Below are positions 1 to 7,193 of a DNA stretch of 64,000 bases, in pieces. Location of the stretch: NCBI GenBank assembly GCA_050700115.1, contig JBOHGG010000003.1, positions 62,001 through 126,000 of the forward strand. Reading direction: 5' to 3'. Within the stretch, counting starts at the first letter, position 1; each line of letters begins with the position of its first letter. The notes beneath the pieces are model-generated. The model searched no databases. It saw nothing but the letters and a program-made list of their open reading frames with translations, and had not been told where the DNA came from. The stretch is from GCA-003244245 sp050700115 (GTDB lineage: Bacteria > Actinomycetota > Actinomycetes > Mycobacteriales > Pseudonocardiaceae). The translations under genes and the position numbers were made by a program.

Positions 1-84
1 CCTGGCCGACTGACCCGCCCATGGTGCCCCCTCGCTGTGGTCATGGCCAGACAATGCCGCACGACCCTGACAAGATCGGGGTTC

Positions 85-1818
85 ATGGACTTCTCGGTGT
101 GGGCCCCCCAGCGGCAGCGGGTGCGGATCGTGGTCGACGGCGCCGAGCACGAGCTGGCCCGGACGGTCGGTGGCTGGTGGGGCGGCACCGTCGCCGACGC
201 CGGATCGGGTGCCGACTACGCGTTCCGGCTGGACGACGAGGACACCCCGCTACCCGATCCCCGATCGCGGTGGCAGCCCAACGGGGTGCACGCGGCGTCG
301 CGCGTCTATGACCACGGCGTCTTCGAGTGGACAGATCAGGGCTGGACCGGGCGGTCGCTGGCGGGCAGCGTGCTCTACGAGCTGCACATCGGGACGTTCA
401 CCGCGGGTGGCACCTTCGACTCTGCCATCGAGCGTCTCGATCATCTGGTCGAGCTGGGCGTCGATCTGGTCGAGGTGATGCCGGTCAACGCTGTCGACGG
501 CCCCCGAAACTGGGGTTACGACGGGGTGGGCTGGTACGCGGTCACCGAGAACTACGGCGGGCCGGACGCCTTCAAGCGCTTCGTGGACACCTGCCACGCC
601 CGCCGGCTGGGGGTGGTTCTCGACGTGGTGCACAACCACCTCGGCCCGTCCGGCGCCTACCTGGACCGCTTCGGCCCTTATTTCGCCGGGAGCAACATCT
701 GGGGTCCGTCGCTCAACCTGGATGGACCACATTCCGACGAGGTGCGCCGCTACGTCATCGACAACGCGCTGGAGTGGCTGCGCGGCTACCACCTCGACGG
801 GCTGCGGTTGGACGCCGTGCACGCGCTGCGCGACACCCGGGCCACCCACCTGCTGGAGGAGCTGGCCATCGAGGTGGACACCCTGGCCAGCCACCTGCGG
901 CGGCCGCTGTCGCTGATCGCCGAGTCCGATCTCAACGACCCGCGGCTGGTCACCCCGCGCACCGCCGGCGGCTACGGGCTGGCCGCGCAGTGGGACGACG
1001 ACATTCACCACTGCCTGCACGCCACGCTGACCGGCGAACAGCAGGGCTACTACGCCGACTTCGGCGCGCTGCCCGATTTAGCTCGCACCCTGCGCGGCGC
1101 GTTCTTCCATGACGGGCGCTGGTCACACTTCCGGCAGCGCAGCCACGGCCGCCCGGTGGACACGGCGCGGCTGCCCGGCTGGAAGTTCCTCGCCTACCTG
1201 CAGAACCACGACCAGGTGGGCAACCGCGCCACCGGCGACCGGATCTCGGCGACCCTGTCCCCCGGCCTGCTGGCCTGCGGCGCGGCCCTGGTGCTGTGCT
1301 CCCCCTACACGCCGATGATCTTCATGGGTGAGGAATGGGGCGCGGCCACCCCGTTTCAGTTCTTCTCGTTCATGCCCGATGCGGCGCTGCGCGAGGCGAT
1401 CCGCCGCGGCCGCTACGCGGAGTTCGCCGAGCACGGGTGGGACGACACGGACGTACCCGACCCGAACGACGAGCAGACCTTCTTGCGCTCCCGGCTGGAC
1501 TGGTCCGAACCCGGCACCGAGCCCCACACGACCCTGCTGCACATCTACCGGGAGCTGATCGCGCTGCGAAAGGGGCGTCCGGAGCTGTCTGACCCTCGGC
1601 TGGATCGGCTGACCGTTGACGTGAACGTCGACGCCCGCACGCTGGTGCTACACCGTGGTGCGCTGCGGGTGGTGGTGAATCTGGGCGCGCAGCCGGCCAC
1701 CGTGGCACTGGACGGCCAACCCACCCAAGTTCTTCTGGCATCTGCGGAGGCCACCACCGCGCAGGGCAGCGTGCTGCTGGACGGCGAGTCCTTCGCCGTG
1801 GTCGCGCTCGACGACTAG
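85..1818 (+). CDS. treZ: Malto-oligosyltrehalose trehalohydrolase (TreZ)
   Basis: GH13 enzyme that releases trehalose from maltooligosyl-trehalose made by TreY. The start is placed at the ATG opening MDFSVWAP, where the N-terminal E-set domain begins; 16 upstream codons in frame look unrelated. Seen: DVVHNHLGPSGAYL (GH13 region I, about residue 179), GLRLDAVHAL with the nucleophile Asp near 243, AESD with the acid/base Glu near 280 and NHDQVGN with Asp near 376. At 577 aa it has the usual family length and looks intact. treY and treX would be expected upstream, beyond the window edge. It converges with, and overlaps by a few bases, the DUF3618 gene. Confidence 0.95.
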   Translation: MDFSVWAPQRQRVRIVVDGAEHELARTVGGWWGGTVADAGSGADYAFRLDDEDTPLPDPRSRWQPNGVHAASRVYDHGVFEWTDQGWTGRSLAGSVLYELHIGTFTAGGTFDSAIERLDHLVELGVDLVEVMPVNAVDGPRNWGYDGVGWYAVTENYGGPDAFKRFVDTCHARRLGVVLDVVHNHLGPSGAYLDRFGPYFAGSNIWGPSLNLDGPHSDEVRRYVIDNALEWLRGYHLDGLRLDAVHALRDTRATHLLEELAIEVDTLASHLRRPLSLIAESDLNDPRLVTPRTAGGYGLAAQWDDDIHHCLHATLTGEQQGYYADFGALPDLARTLRGAFFHDGRWSHFRQRSHGRPVDTARLPGWKFLAYLQNHDQVGNRATGDRISATLSPGLLACGAALVLCSPYTPMIFMGEEWGAATPFQFFSFMPDAALREAIRRGRYAEFAEHGWDDTDVPDPNDEQTFLRSRLDWSEPGTEPHTTLLHIYRELIALRKGRPELSDPRLDRLTVDVNVDARTLVLHRGALRVVVNLGAQPATVALDGQPTQVLLASAEATTAQGSVLLDGESFAVVALDD

Positions 1819-2036
1819 CGGAAGAGCTTGCGCAACAGCACCAGCACGATGAGCGCGCCGACGCCCATCAGCGAGTAGCGCACCCTCGGGTCGGCCAAGG
1901 TGGCTTCCACCTGCTCCTTGCCGGCCTCGATCGCGCGCCGGGGGTCAGCCCGGGTACCGAGCTCCTCCAGCGTCACGCCCAGCGCATCACGGGCCTGCTC
2001 GATGTCGCGTTCGATGGTGTCGGCGTCCCGGGCCAT
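1815..2036 (-). CDS. DUF3618 single-pass membrane protein
   Basis: A 73-residue protein with the usual DUF3618 layout: an acidic/basic N-terminal helix (MARDADTIERDIEQARDAL), a short linker and one C-terminal membrane helix (YSLMGVGALIVLVLL) ending in RKLFR. A strong AGGAGG precedes the ATG. The family is common in actinobacteria and its function is unknown; an envelope or stress role has been suggested for relatives, but nothing here tests that. The stop overlaps the treZ stop on the other strand. Confidence 0.85.
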   Translation of the reverse strand: MARDADTIERDIEQARDALGVTLEELGTRADPRRAIEAGKEQVEATLADPRVRYSLMGVGALIVLVLLRKLFR

Positions 2037-2122
2037 AGGTTCCTCCTCGCGCGGGTAATTGCGTGCGGCACACCGTAGCCGGGTGGCACAGCCACCCCAT
2101 CCAGGCGGTACCGTCCGACCTC

Positions 2123-2596
2123 GTGACCGACAACGTCCGGCTGTCCCCCGGCGACCCTGCCCCTGACTTCACCCTGCCCAACGCCGACGGCAAACCCGTC
2201 TCGCTGTCGGACTACCGCGGCCGATCCGTGGTGGTCTACTTCTACCCGGCCGCCGGCACCCCCGGCTGCACCAAGCAGGCCTGCGACTTCCGAGACAACC
2301 TCGCCGAGCTGGACACCGCCGGTTTCGCCGTGCTCGGCATCTCACCGGACCCCCCGGCGAAGCTGGCGACGTTCCGCGACACCCAGGGCCTGCACTTCCC
2401 GCTGCTGTCCGATGCGGACCGCTCGGTGCTCAGCGCCTACGGCGCCTATGGGGAGAAACAGATGTACGGCAAGACCGTGACCGGCGTGATCCGGTCCACC
2501 TTCGTGATCGACGCGCAGGGCCGCATCGACAAGGCGCTGTACAACGTGCGCGCCACCGGCCACGTCGCCAAGCTGCGCAAAGACCTCGGAGTCTGA
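2123..2596 (+). CDS. bcp: Thioredoxin-dependent thiol peroxidase, Bcp/PrxQ type
   Basis: Cytosolic peroxiredoxin that reduces hydrogen and organic peroxides with electrons from thioredoxin. The start is taken at GTG (VTDNVRLSPGDPAPDF), which gives the normal length of 157 aa; 20 in-frame codons upstream look non-coding. Seen: PAAGTPGCT with the peroxidatic Cys near residue 49, and the resolving Cys five residues later (CTKQAC, near 54), the PrxQ spacing. The fold ends with the typical STFVIDAQGRI strand. It stands alone between convergent DUF3618 and a tRNA. Confidence 0.92.
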   Translation: MTDNVRLSPGDPAPDFTLPNADGKPVSLSDYRGRSVVVYFYPAAGTPGCTKQACDFRDNLAELDTAGFAVLGISPDPPAKLATFRDTQGLHFPLLSDADRSVLSAYGAYGEKQMYGKTVTGVIRSTFVIDAQGRIDKALYNVRATGHVAKLRKDLGV

Positions 2597-2636
2597 CGCC
2601 GTATCCTGTGCACACCTGGTGCACTCATCACCGCAA

Positions 2637-2709
2637 GCCGGCGTAGCCCAACGGCAGAGGCACGGGTCCTAGGAACCCGCCAGTGTGGGTTCGAATCCCA
2701 CCGCCGGCA
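2637..2709 (+). tRNA. tRNA of uncertain identity (class I fold, nominal anticodon UAG)
   Basis: A 73-nt cloverleaf can be folded by hand. The acceptor stem is GCCGGCG/CGCCGGC, the D arm GCCC...AGGC with GG in its loop, the anticodon stem CGGGT/ACCCG, the variable region a short CCAGT, and the T arm GTGGG-TTCGAAT-CCCAC, followed by discriminator A. No CCA is encoded. The seven-base anticodon loop is CCTAGGA, so standard numbering gives anticodon UAG (decoding CUA, Leu). Position 33 is C rather than the near-universal U, and the variable arm is too short for a normal bacterial tRNA-Leu. I therefore do not assign an amino acid. Confidence 0.8.
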
Positions 2710-2732
2710 CAGCAACCACGAGGGGAGAGCAC

Positions 2733-3221
2733 ATGCTGAGCGTGCAGCCAGAACTCGTCTGGGAAGGTCGGATTCATTTGGGCGACGAACCCGGAGTGTA
2801 CGGCGATGCCGCGTACCCCGGGATCGCCCTGGAGTTTCCGTTGACGCTGCGCAAGACCGATTCCACCGGCCCGGACATCACCACGCTCGTTCTGCACACT
2901 CAGGACGTCCAGACCTTCGCCGGGTACCCGGGTCACCTCATCACGGTGACCGCCTACCAACCGGATCTCCACGATCCCGCACGCGCCACAGAGACCGTGC
3001 TCGCCAGGGCGAGACTCAGCAACACCGACCAGAACCGCAAGGAGGTGGCTGTCGAGGTGCCCGTCGACCTCACCGGCATCGCCTCCCCCGTGTTCGTCAG
3101 CGTCCGGGTCCGCGTGGACACCGACGTACCGCCGGGTTTGTACGACGACTTTGTTGTCACCAGGCTACTGAACAAGTCAGCCAACTTCACCTTCGTGGCG
3201 TCCTTCGGCTTCAGCGCCTGA
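2733..3221 (+). CDS. Hypothetical protein, 162 aa, beta-rich
   Basis: I do not recognise this protein. The start is the ATG with GGGGAG seven bases upstream, only 23 bases after the tRNA, so the two may be co-transcribed. The sequence is soluble-looking, with no signal peptide or membrane helix, and is rich in alternating Val/Thr/Leu strands (ITTLVLHTQDVQTF, GHLITVTAYQP, VFVSVRVRVDTD), suggesting a beta-sandwich. There is no cysteine and no obvious catalytic motif. Codon usage is normal high GC, with a rare CTA Leu codon at codon 145, of interest because the adjacent tRNA nominally reads CUA. Confidence 0.75.
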   Translation: MLSVQPELVWEGRIHLGDEPGVYGDAAYPGIALEFPLTLRKTDSTGPDITTLVLHTQDVQTFAGYPGHLITVTAYQPDLHDPARATETVLARARLSNTDQNRKEVAVEVPVDLTGIASPVFVSVRVRVDTDVPPGLYDDFVVTRLLNKSANFTFVASFGFSA

Positions 3222-3271
3222 CCCGCCCAACGGAGCAAATGATCTCGGCCAGCCCGTTTCACTGCTCATCC

Positions 3272-3652
3272 TCAAGCGCCCGCACTACTTTCTTTCCGTT
3301 GCTCTACCCACTCCCGCACCTCCTCCAACCTCACATCTTTTCCCACACTCCCAAGCAACTGCCACCACACCACGTCCAAGCCTTGTCCGACGGCAAGATC
3401 GACACTTCGAAACACCGGGCACCGTGGCAACCGGCGCCAGAACTGCCATCTCCAAGTCGACCAGCCACACAACCTGCATCGTCCTCGCTTGTTCACGACA
3501 TGCTGCCGCAGCAACATTACGACCATTGTCAAAAGTCGCACCGCTAGCTCTTTGACCACCTCCGGCTCAACCGGCTTCTCACCACTGAGTTTCTCCACCC
3601 ACTGCTCCAGCTGTTCAAAGGAACAACCGGTGCCGTATCTCCTGCACACCAC
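3272..3652 (-). CDS. Conserved actinobacterial hypothetical with CxxC and WWQ motifs
   Basis: Third gene of a small leftward operon. The 126-aa product has a leucine-rich N-terminal helix (VVKELAVRLLTMVVMLL), then CRLCGWSTWRWQFWRRLPRCPVF, an arginine/tryptophan segment with three cysteines that may bind a metal, then GLDVVWWQLLGSVGK. I recall similar small proteins with a C-x-x-C near W-R-x-x-P-R-C and a WWQ motif from Streptomyces-like accessory loci; no function is known to me. It begins with GTG directly after the TGA of the upstream gene, so translation is probably coupled. GC is lower than in neighbours, fitting a transferred segment. Confidence 0.6.
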   Translation of the reverse strand: MVCRRYGTGCSFEQLEQWVEKLSGEKPVEPEVVKELAVRLLTMVVMLLRQHVVNKRGRCRLCGWSTWRWQFWRRLPRCPVFRSVDLAVGQGLDVVWWQLLGSVGKDVRLEEVREWVEQRKESSAGA

Positions 3653-3910
3653 TCACGGTCTCCAGTCAGGCTCCACGGCATGCGCAGGCAGAGAAATTAA
3701 TATATCAACGACAACCTCCCTGTCAATGATCGCTGCATCCATTCCATCCGCTCGTCGCTGCAGCCGTTCGCCCGCCGCAATGAGTCGTAGTGCATAGTGC
3801 CATTGTTCACTGGCACTAGCGCTCCCGTCCATGATGCGCATACCCAGTGGCGCCATGTCACCATTCAGCCGCGCCAGGTCAGCCAGCAATTCCCGATCTT
3901 CGCGGATCAC
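3653..3910 (-). CDS. Conserved actinobacterial hypothetical, 85 aa, helical
   Basis: Second gene of the leftward three-gene operon. The product is fully helical in appearance, begins VIREDRELLADLARLNGDMAPLG and contains GERLQRRADGMD, and resembles small proteins of unknown function from streptomycete accessory loci. Its GTG start overlaps the TGA of the upstream 59-codon gene by three bases (GTGA), and its own TGA abuts the next gene's GTG. No catalytic motif, signal peptide or membrane segment is visible. Confidence 0.65.
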   Translation of the reverse strand: MIREDRELLADLARLNGDMAPLGMRIMDGSASASEQWHYALRLIAAGERLQRRADGMDAAIIDREVVVDILISLPAHAVEPDWRP

Positions 3911-4086
3911 AGCTGCACCTTCTCGGTGCGCAGATCTTCACGGCCCAGCGTCCCGCTGGCGGCCTCGTCTTTGGCACTTCCCGACACCCCTTCAAACCCC
4001 TGCCATACTAACTCGGTCTTCTCCCCGACGACGAAGGCCACCGGCTCACCCTGTGGATAGGCCGACAAGTAGGTTGCTCCCCTCAT
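3907..4086 (-). CDS. Small hypothetical protein, 59 aa, first gene of leftward operon
   Basis: Found by reading the minus strand. ATG is followed by an open frame encoding MRGATYLSAYPQGEPVAF and ending LRTEKVQL, its TGA overlapping the next gene's GTG. The segment YLSAYPQGEPVAFVVG followed by ELVWQGFEG looks like a compact beta-rich domain and resembles short actinobacterial proteins of unknown function. The bases just upstream also read IVLVALMNEGSN in another frame, which resembles an N-terminal extension. The gene could therefore be 5' shortened by a frameshift. No Shine-Dalgarno is obvious apart from GAATGAGG near the start. Confidence 0.55.
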   Translation of the reverse strand: MRGATYLSAYPQGEPVAFVVGEKTELVWQGFEGVSGSAKDEAASGTLGREDLRTEKVQL

Positions 4087-4506
4087 TCATGAGCGCCACC
4101 AACACAATCTCCGGACAACGCGCATCCGGGCCGAATACTGCGCCCGATGCCGAGCTGCTGCTGGTCCTGATCGTCACCGTGACAAAACCCACCCATGTCG
4201 TGGATCGTGTTGCTCACCGCTCGTTCAACTCCGTTCGTGCGCTGTTGGCCGGGCTTCAAGCTGGAAGACACCGAGACAGGCGGGCGCCATTGTGAGGAGC
4301 GAAGCCGGGAGGAGCGGCCCTGCCCAACGACTCGCACCCGTCCGGCACCATGGCCGAATGCTCCGCCCGTGCAACCGCCCGTCACATTGACAGCGACGCA
4401 TGATCAACATGTATCGGCTACATACTGTGCAGCCGGTATGCACGACAGGCCTTAGACTCCGGGCGACCTTGGTTTCTTCTCTACTCTCGGCAAGCGGGGG
4501 CTCTCC
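4087..4506 (+). promoter_or_regulatory. Divergent intergenic region with GTAT/ATAC half-sites
   Basis: Some 420 bases without a convincing gene, between the leftward small-gene operon and the rightward XRE regulator. Its GC is lower than average. Close to the XRE gene are three short half-sites, GTAT at 4411, ATAC at 4422 and GTAT at 4436, which form two overlapping imperfect dyads. XRE proteins commonly bind such dyads and autoregulate, so this may be the operator; that is inference. A 100-codon minus-strand frame here has no protein-like features. Confidence 0.35.
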
Positions 4507-5181
4507 ATGGATGTTCGACGCGAAGCACAGTGCCACCGCTGCGGTACGCGGTTAGCGCACGACAATCCAGGCGCCTACTGCGCGCCGTGCAAGGTAGGTA
4601 GCCGTGACCGGTTCGCGGCCCCACCCGAGGTGCCCGCTGAGTTCTGGGATAGCCACGCGATGAGGGTGGCGTTTGCGAGCCGCCATATGGGCATGGTGAT
4701 CAGGGCGTACCGCTGCCACCCGTTCCACGGCCGTCGACCGCTCCCGCAGGACGTGGTGGCGGGTTGGATAGGGGTAACGAAAGGGCAGCTCAGCCGCATC
4801 GAGAACGGGCCAACCATCGTGCATCTCGACCGGTTGATGCACTGGGCGCGGATACTACGTATCCGGTCGTCATACTTGTGGTTCACGCTTCCGGAGGACG
4901 ACCGGGCCGCCGCACCCGGCGTCCACCTGGGGCCAGCAGGAGCTGGGCGGTCAGCGCTGATCGCCCTTGACGATGGGGACGTGTCGCTCTGGTGGGGGCC
5001 TGCGGATATGGTTGAGATCGTCAGCCAGTTCACGAGGAGGGACCTCTCGTTGGACCGACGCGAGGTAGCGCACATGCTTGCGGGCGTGGTCTTCGGTAGT
5101 GCTCTGCTAGAGCCGCTTGAACGCTGGTTATCGGGTGCTACAGAGAAGCCACGCGCTGGTCGGCCGAGTTCGGTGGGGTAA
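4507..5181 (+). CDS. Zinc-ribbon XRE regulator, N-terminal part of interrupted gene
   Basis: The product begins with a CxxC...CxxC zinc ribbon (CHRCGTRL...YCAPC, residues 9-29), then a helix-turn-helix with the XRE hallmark GVTKGQLSRIENG near 92-104, then the start of the ligand/TPR part. A TAA stop at codon 225 interrupts the frame. The same frame continues after the stop as QEVEQIESAARIFREWDDQFGGG and joins the next entry, which looks like the rest of a roughly 528-residue actinobacterial XRE-TPR protein. TAA may replace a TAC (Tyr) codon. Either this is a pseudogene or the N-terminal half alone functions. A GGGGGC precedes the ATG. Confidence 0.7.
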   Translation: MDVRREAQCHRCGTRLAHDNPGAYCAPCKVGSRDRFAAPPEVPAEFWDSHAMRVAFASRHMGMVIRAYRCHPFHGRRPLPQDVVAGWIGVTKGQLSRIENGPTIVHLDRLMHWARILRIRSSYLWFTLPEDDRAAAPGVHLGPAGAGRSALIALDDGDVSLWWGPADMVEIVSQFTRRDLSLDRREVAHMLAGVVFGSALLEPLERWLSGATEKPRAGRPSSVG

Positions 5182-5250
5182 CAAGAAGTCGAGCAGATCG
5201 AGAGCGCCGCGCGGATTTTCCGTGAGTGGGATGACCAGTTCGGCGGGGGC

Positions 5251-6093
5251 TTGCGACGGAAAGCCGTTGTCGGCCAGTTGAACGAGGTTGCCGACCTGCT
5301 CCGAGATTCACACCCGGTCGAGATAAAGCGGCGCCTGTTCGGGGCAATGGCGCAGCTCTCGGAAACCGCAGCCATGATGTCGTGGGATTCCGGACACCAG
5401 GCACTTGCCCAGCGCTATTATGTGCTAGCCCTCCGGGCATCCAAAGCAGCTGACAACCGGGCGTTCAGCGCGAACGTCATGGCGGCGATGGCACGACAAC
5501 TGTTGTACCTCGGCCATGCGAATGACGCCCTGGAGTTGGTGAGGCTTGCGCAGGACGATTCGGCGGGTTACGCCACAGCGTCCGTGCGCTCCATGTTGTA
5601 CACCCGCGAAGCGTGGGCGTATGCCAAGCTGGGCCGTATGTCGGCTTTTCGTCGGGCGACGGGCAAAGCTGAAGACGCACTGACCGAGACGAAGCCAGCT
5701 GAAGACCCGTACTGGATTACCTACTTCGACGTGGCCGAACTGGAAGGCACGACAGGCGGGCGGTTGCGTGAACTCGCCCACCAAGACAAACGGCTTGCGG
5801 ATGAAACAGCCGAGCGTATCTCGCAGGCGATAGTGCTGCGTCGTCCTGGGCGGTTACGCAGCTCGGCGCTTGACCAGATCGGACTGGCCGAGGCGCGGCT
5901 TATTCAAGGCGAGATGGAGGAGGCGTCACGCCTGGGGCATCAAGCTGCCGCGCTGGTCGAGCAAACGCCATCAGACAGGGTACGTGTCAAGCTCGCCGGG
6001 CTATACCAGTACAGCAACGCACACACCGACGTTCCTGTGATTGCCAGCCTGCGGGATCGTGTCCGGTCGCTGTGCGCCGCACAGCCCGCCTGA
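5251..6093 (+). CDS. TPR-like sensor half of the interrupted XRE regulator
   Basis: Same reading frame as the preceding entry, separated by a single in-frame TAA; homologous sequence actually resumes directly after that stop, at about 5182. It holds the conserved RRKAVVGQLNEVADLLRDSH and a run of helical repeats (ALAQRYYVLALRASKAADN, NDALELVRLAQ), a TPR-type region that usually binds a partner or small ligand in this family. The only initiator nearby is a TTG at 5251 behind a G-rich stretch, so separate translation is possible but not convincing. The downstream SLOG gene begins 14 bases after the stop. Confidence 0.6.
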   Translation: MRRKAVVGQLNEVADLLRDSHPVEIKRRLFGAMAQLSETAAMMSWDSGHQALAQRYYVLALRASKAADNRAFSANVMAAMARQLLYLGHANDALELVRLAQDDSAGYATASVRSMLYTREAWAYAKLGRMSAFRRATGKAEDALTETKPAEDPYWITYFDVAELEGTTGGRLRELAHQDKRLADETAERISQAIVLRRPGRLRSSALDQIGLAEARLIQGEMEEASRLGHQAAALVEQTPSDRVRVKLAGLYQYSNAHTDVPVIASLRDRVRSLCAAQPA

Positions 6094-6107
6094 CCACGGA
6101 GGAAACC

Positions 6108-6590
6108 GTGCCACGGATTGCCATTACCGGCCACATGAACCTGACGGCCGACAGCGCGCCCCTGGTCTACCAGGCAATTACTGACGCGTTGGCACCCTAC
6201 GCGGGCGACAAGCTGACCGGCATAAGCTGCATTGCGCGCGGTGCTGATTCTATTTTTGCACAAGCGGTGCTCGATGTTGGCGGCCAGCTCGAAGTGGTAT
6301 TGCCAGCGGCCGGCTACCGAGAGCAGAAGGTCAAGCCTGACCACGCGACACAGTTTAACGAACTGATGCGTCAGGCAAAGACGGTACACGTCATGCCCTA
6401 TAAAGAGGCCAACCGGGTCGCGTACGAAGCGGCAAATGAAGTGCTTGTTTCAACCTGTGACACACTCTTTGCCGTGTGGGATGGGCAGAGCGGCGCGAAC
6501 AAAGGCAGTACCGTGTCAGTGGTGGAATATGCGCGCTCGCGCGGCGTGCCGGTCGAAGTCATCTGGCCCGAGGGCGCATCAAGAGGTTAG
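6108..6590 (+). CDS. SLOG/Rossmann-like nucleotide-binding protein
   Basis: The start is the GTG with GGAGG six bases upstream (VPRIAITGHMNLT). The 160-aa product has a Rossmann-like start (IAITGHMNL), then GISCIARGADSIFAQAVLDVGG, then EVVLPAAGYREQKV, a layout typical of the SLOG/LOG/DprA superfamily that binds nucleotides or their derivatives. FAVWDGQSGANKGSTVSVVEYARSRG resembles the C-terminal part of such folds. It probably forms a two-gene operon with the XRE-TPR regulator. Possible jobs are sensing or processing a nucleotide ligand for that regulator; this is inference from context only. Confidence 0.65.
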   Translation: MPRIAITGHMNLTADSAPLVYQAITDALAPYAGDKLTGISCIARGADSIFAQAVLDVGGQLEVVLPAAGYREQKVKPDHATQFNELMRQAKTVHVMPYKEANRVAYEAANEVLVSTCDTLFAVWDGQSGANKGSTVSVVEYARSRGVPVEVIWPEGASRG

Positions 6591-6701
6591 CTTGTCTGGC
6601 CAGCACTTTGGGAAGTCTTCGAAAGCACACGCGTTAAGTGCACCAAACCGGCCTTTTCATGGCTTGCCTGTCATCCGCGGATAGCTCGGCGAACGACTCG
6701 G

Positions 6702-7193
6702 TCAGCGCGACCCGCTCGACATTGCCTTCCTGTTCGACGGTCGTTGGGAGCGTCGGCTCAGCGCCTCGGCGACGGGGAACGCGCCAGCCAGCGTGCGCAG
6801 GACGATGAGGGCTTGCTCGACTGGTTGGTCCGCGGTGAGGGCGTCGAGGGTGCGGTAAAGCTGATCTTCGGTGTCGATGATCCGACGGGTGAGGCGCTCA
6901 CCGTCGGTGGTGAGCGACAGCGTTACTCGCCGTCGGTCGTCGGCCTGGGTCTCGCGCCGGACGAGCCCGGCGGACACGAGGCGGTCGACGAGGCGACTGG
7001 GGTTGGTGCCGTGTTCGCAGACCAGTAATTCTCCAAGGCCGGTAAGCGTGAGCGGTTGGAAGTCGGCCAGCACGCGCAGGACCTCGGCCTGTGAGGGCGT
7101 CAGCCCGAGCGGGCGCAGGTCGGCCGCGAGGATCCGGTTTCCCTCCCGCTGGACAGCCAGGATCAAGTACCGCAACTCTTCAGCGGCTCTCAT
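6702..7193 (-). CDS. MarR-family transcriptional regulator
   Basis: Winged-helix repressor of about 163 aa. Seen: LTPSQAEVLRVLADF (helix 2), LGELLVCEHGTNPSRLVDRLVSAGLVRRE (recognition helix) and a wing DDRRRVTLSLTTDGERL, the canonical MarR order. The start is the ATG preceded by GGAGG, seven bases away; this ATG lies inside the end of the upstream hydrolase gene, so the two are coupled. A palindrome upstream of that gene is the likely operator, making this an autorepressed operon whose ligand may be the hydrolase substrate. Confidence 0.9.
   Translation of the reverse strand: MRAAEELRYLILAVQREGNRILAADLRPLGLTPSQAEVLRVLADFQPLTLTGLGELLVCEHGTNPSRLVDRLVSAGLVRRETQADDRRRVTLSLTTDGERLTRRIIDTEDQLYRTLDALTADQPVEQALIVLRTLAGAFPVAEALSRRSQRPSNRKAMSSGSR

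Noticed and set aside
250..1020. Long minus-strand open frame opposite treZ
   Set aside because: It is antisense to a well-supported gene and reads as low-complexity Arg/Gly/Val, the usual GC-rich shadow. Many similar frames across the window were left out for the same reason.
2637..2709. Calling the tRNA as tRNA-Arg(CCU)
   Set aside because: CCU does occur in the loop, but reading it as anticodon would need a stem that does not pair (CACGG/GAACC). Only CGGGT/ACCCG forms a five-pair stem, which places UAG at 34-36.
4083..4385. 100-codon minus-strand frame upstream of the small-gene operon
   Set aside because: No Shine-Dalgarno, no protein-like pattern, and it runs into a stop just before the 59-codon gene, which is better supported.
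6108..6590. Calling the SLOG-like protein a defence effector
   Set aside because: No TIR, nuclease or membrane effector domain is linked to it; only a regulator precedes it. The fold supports nucleotide binding but not more.
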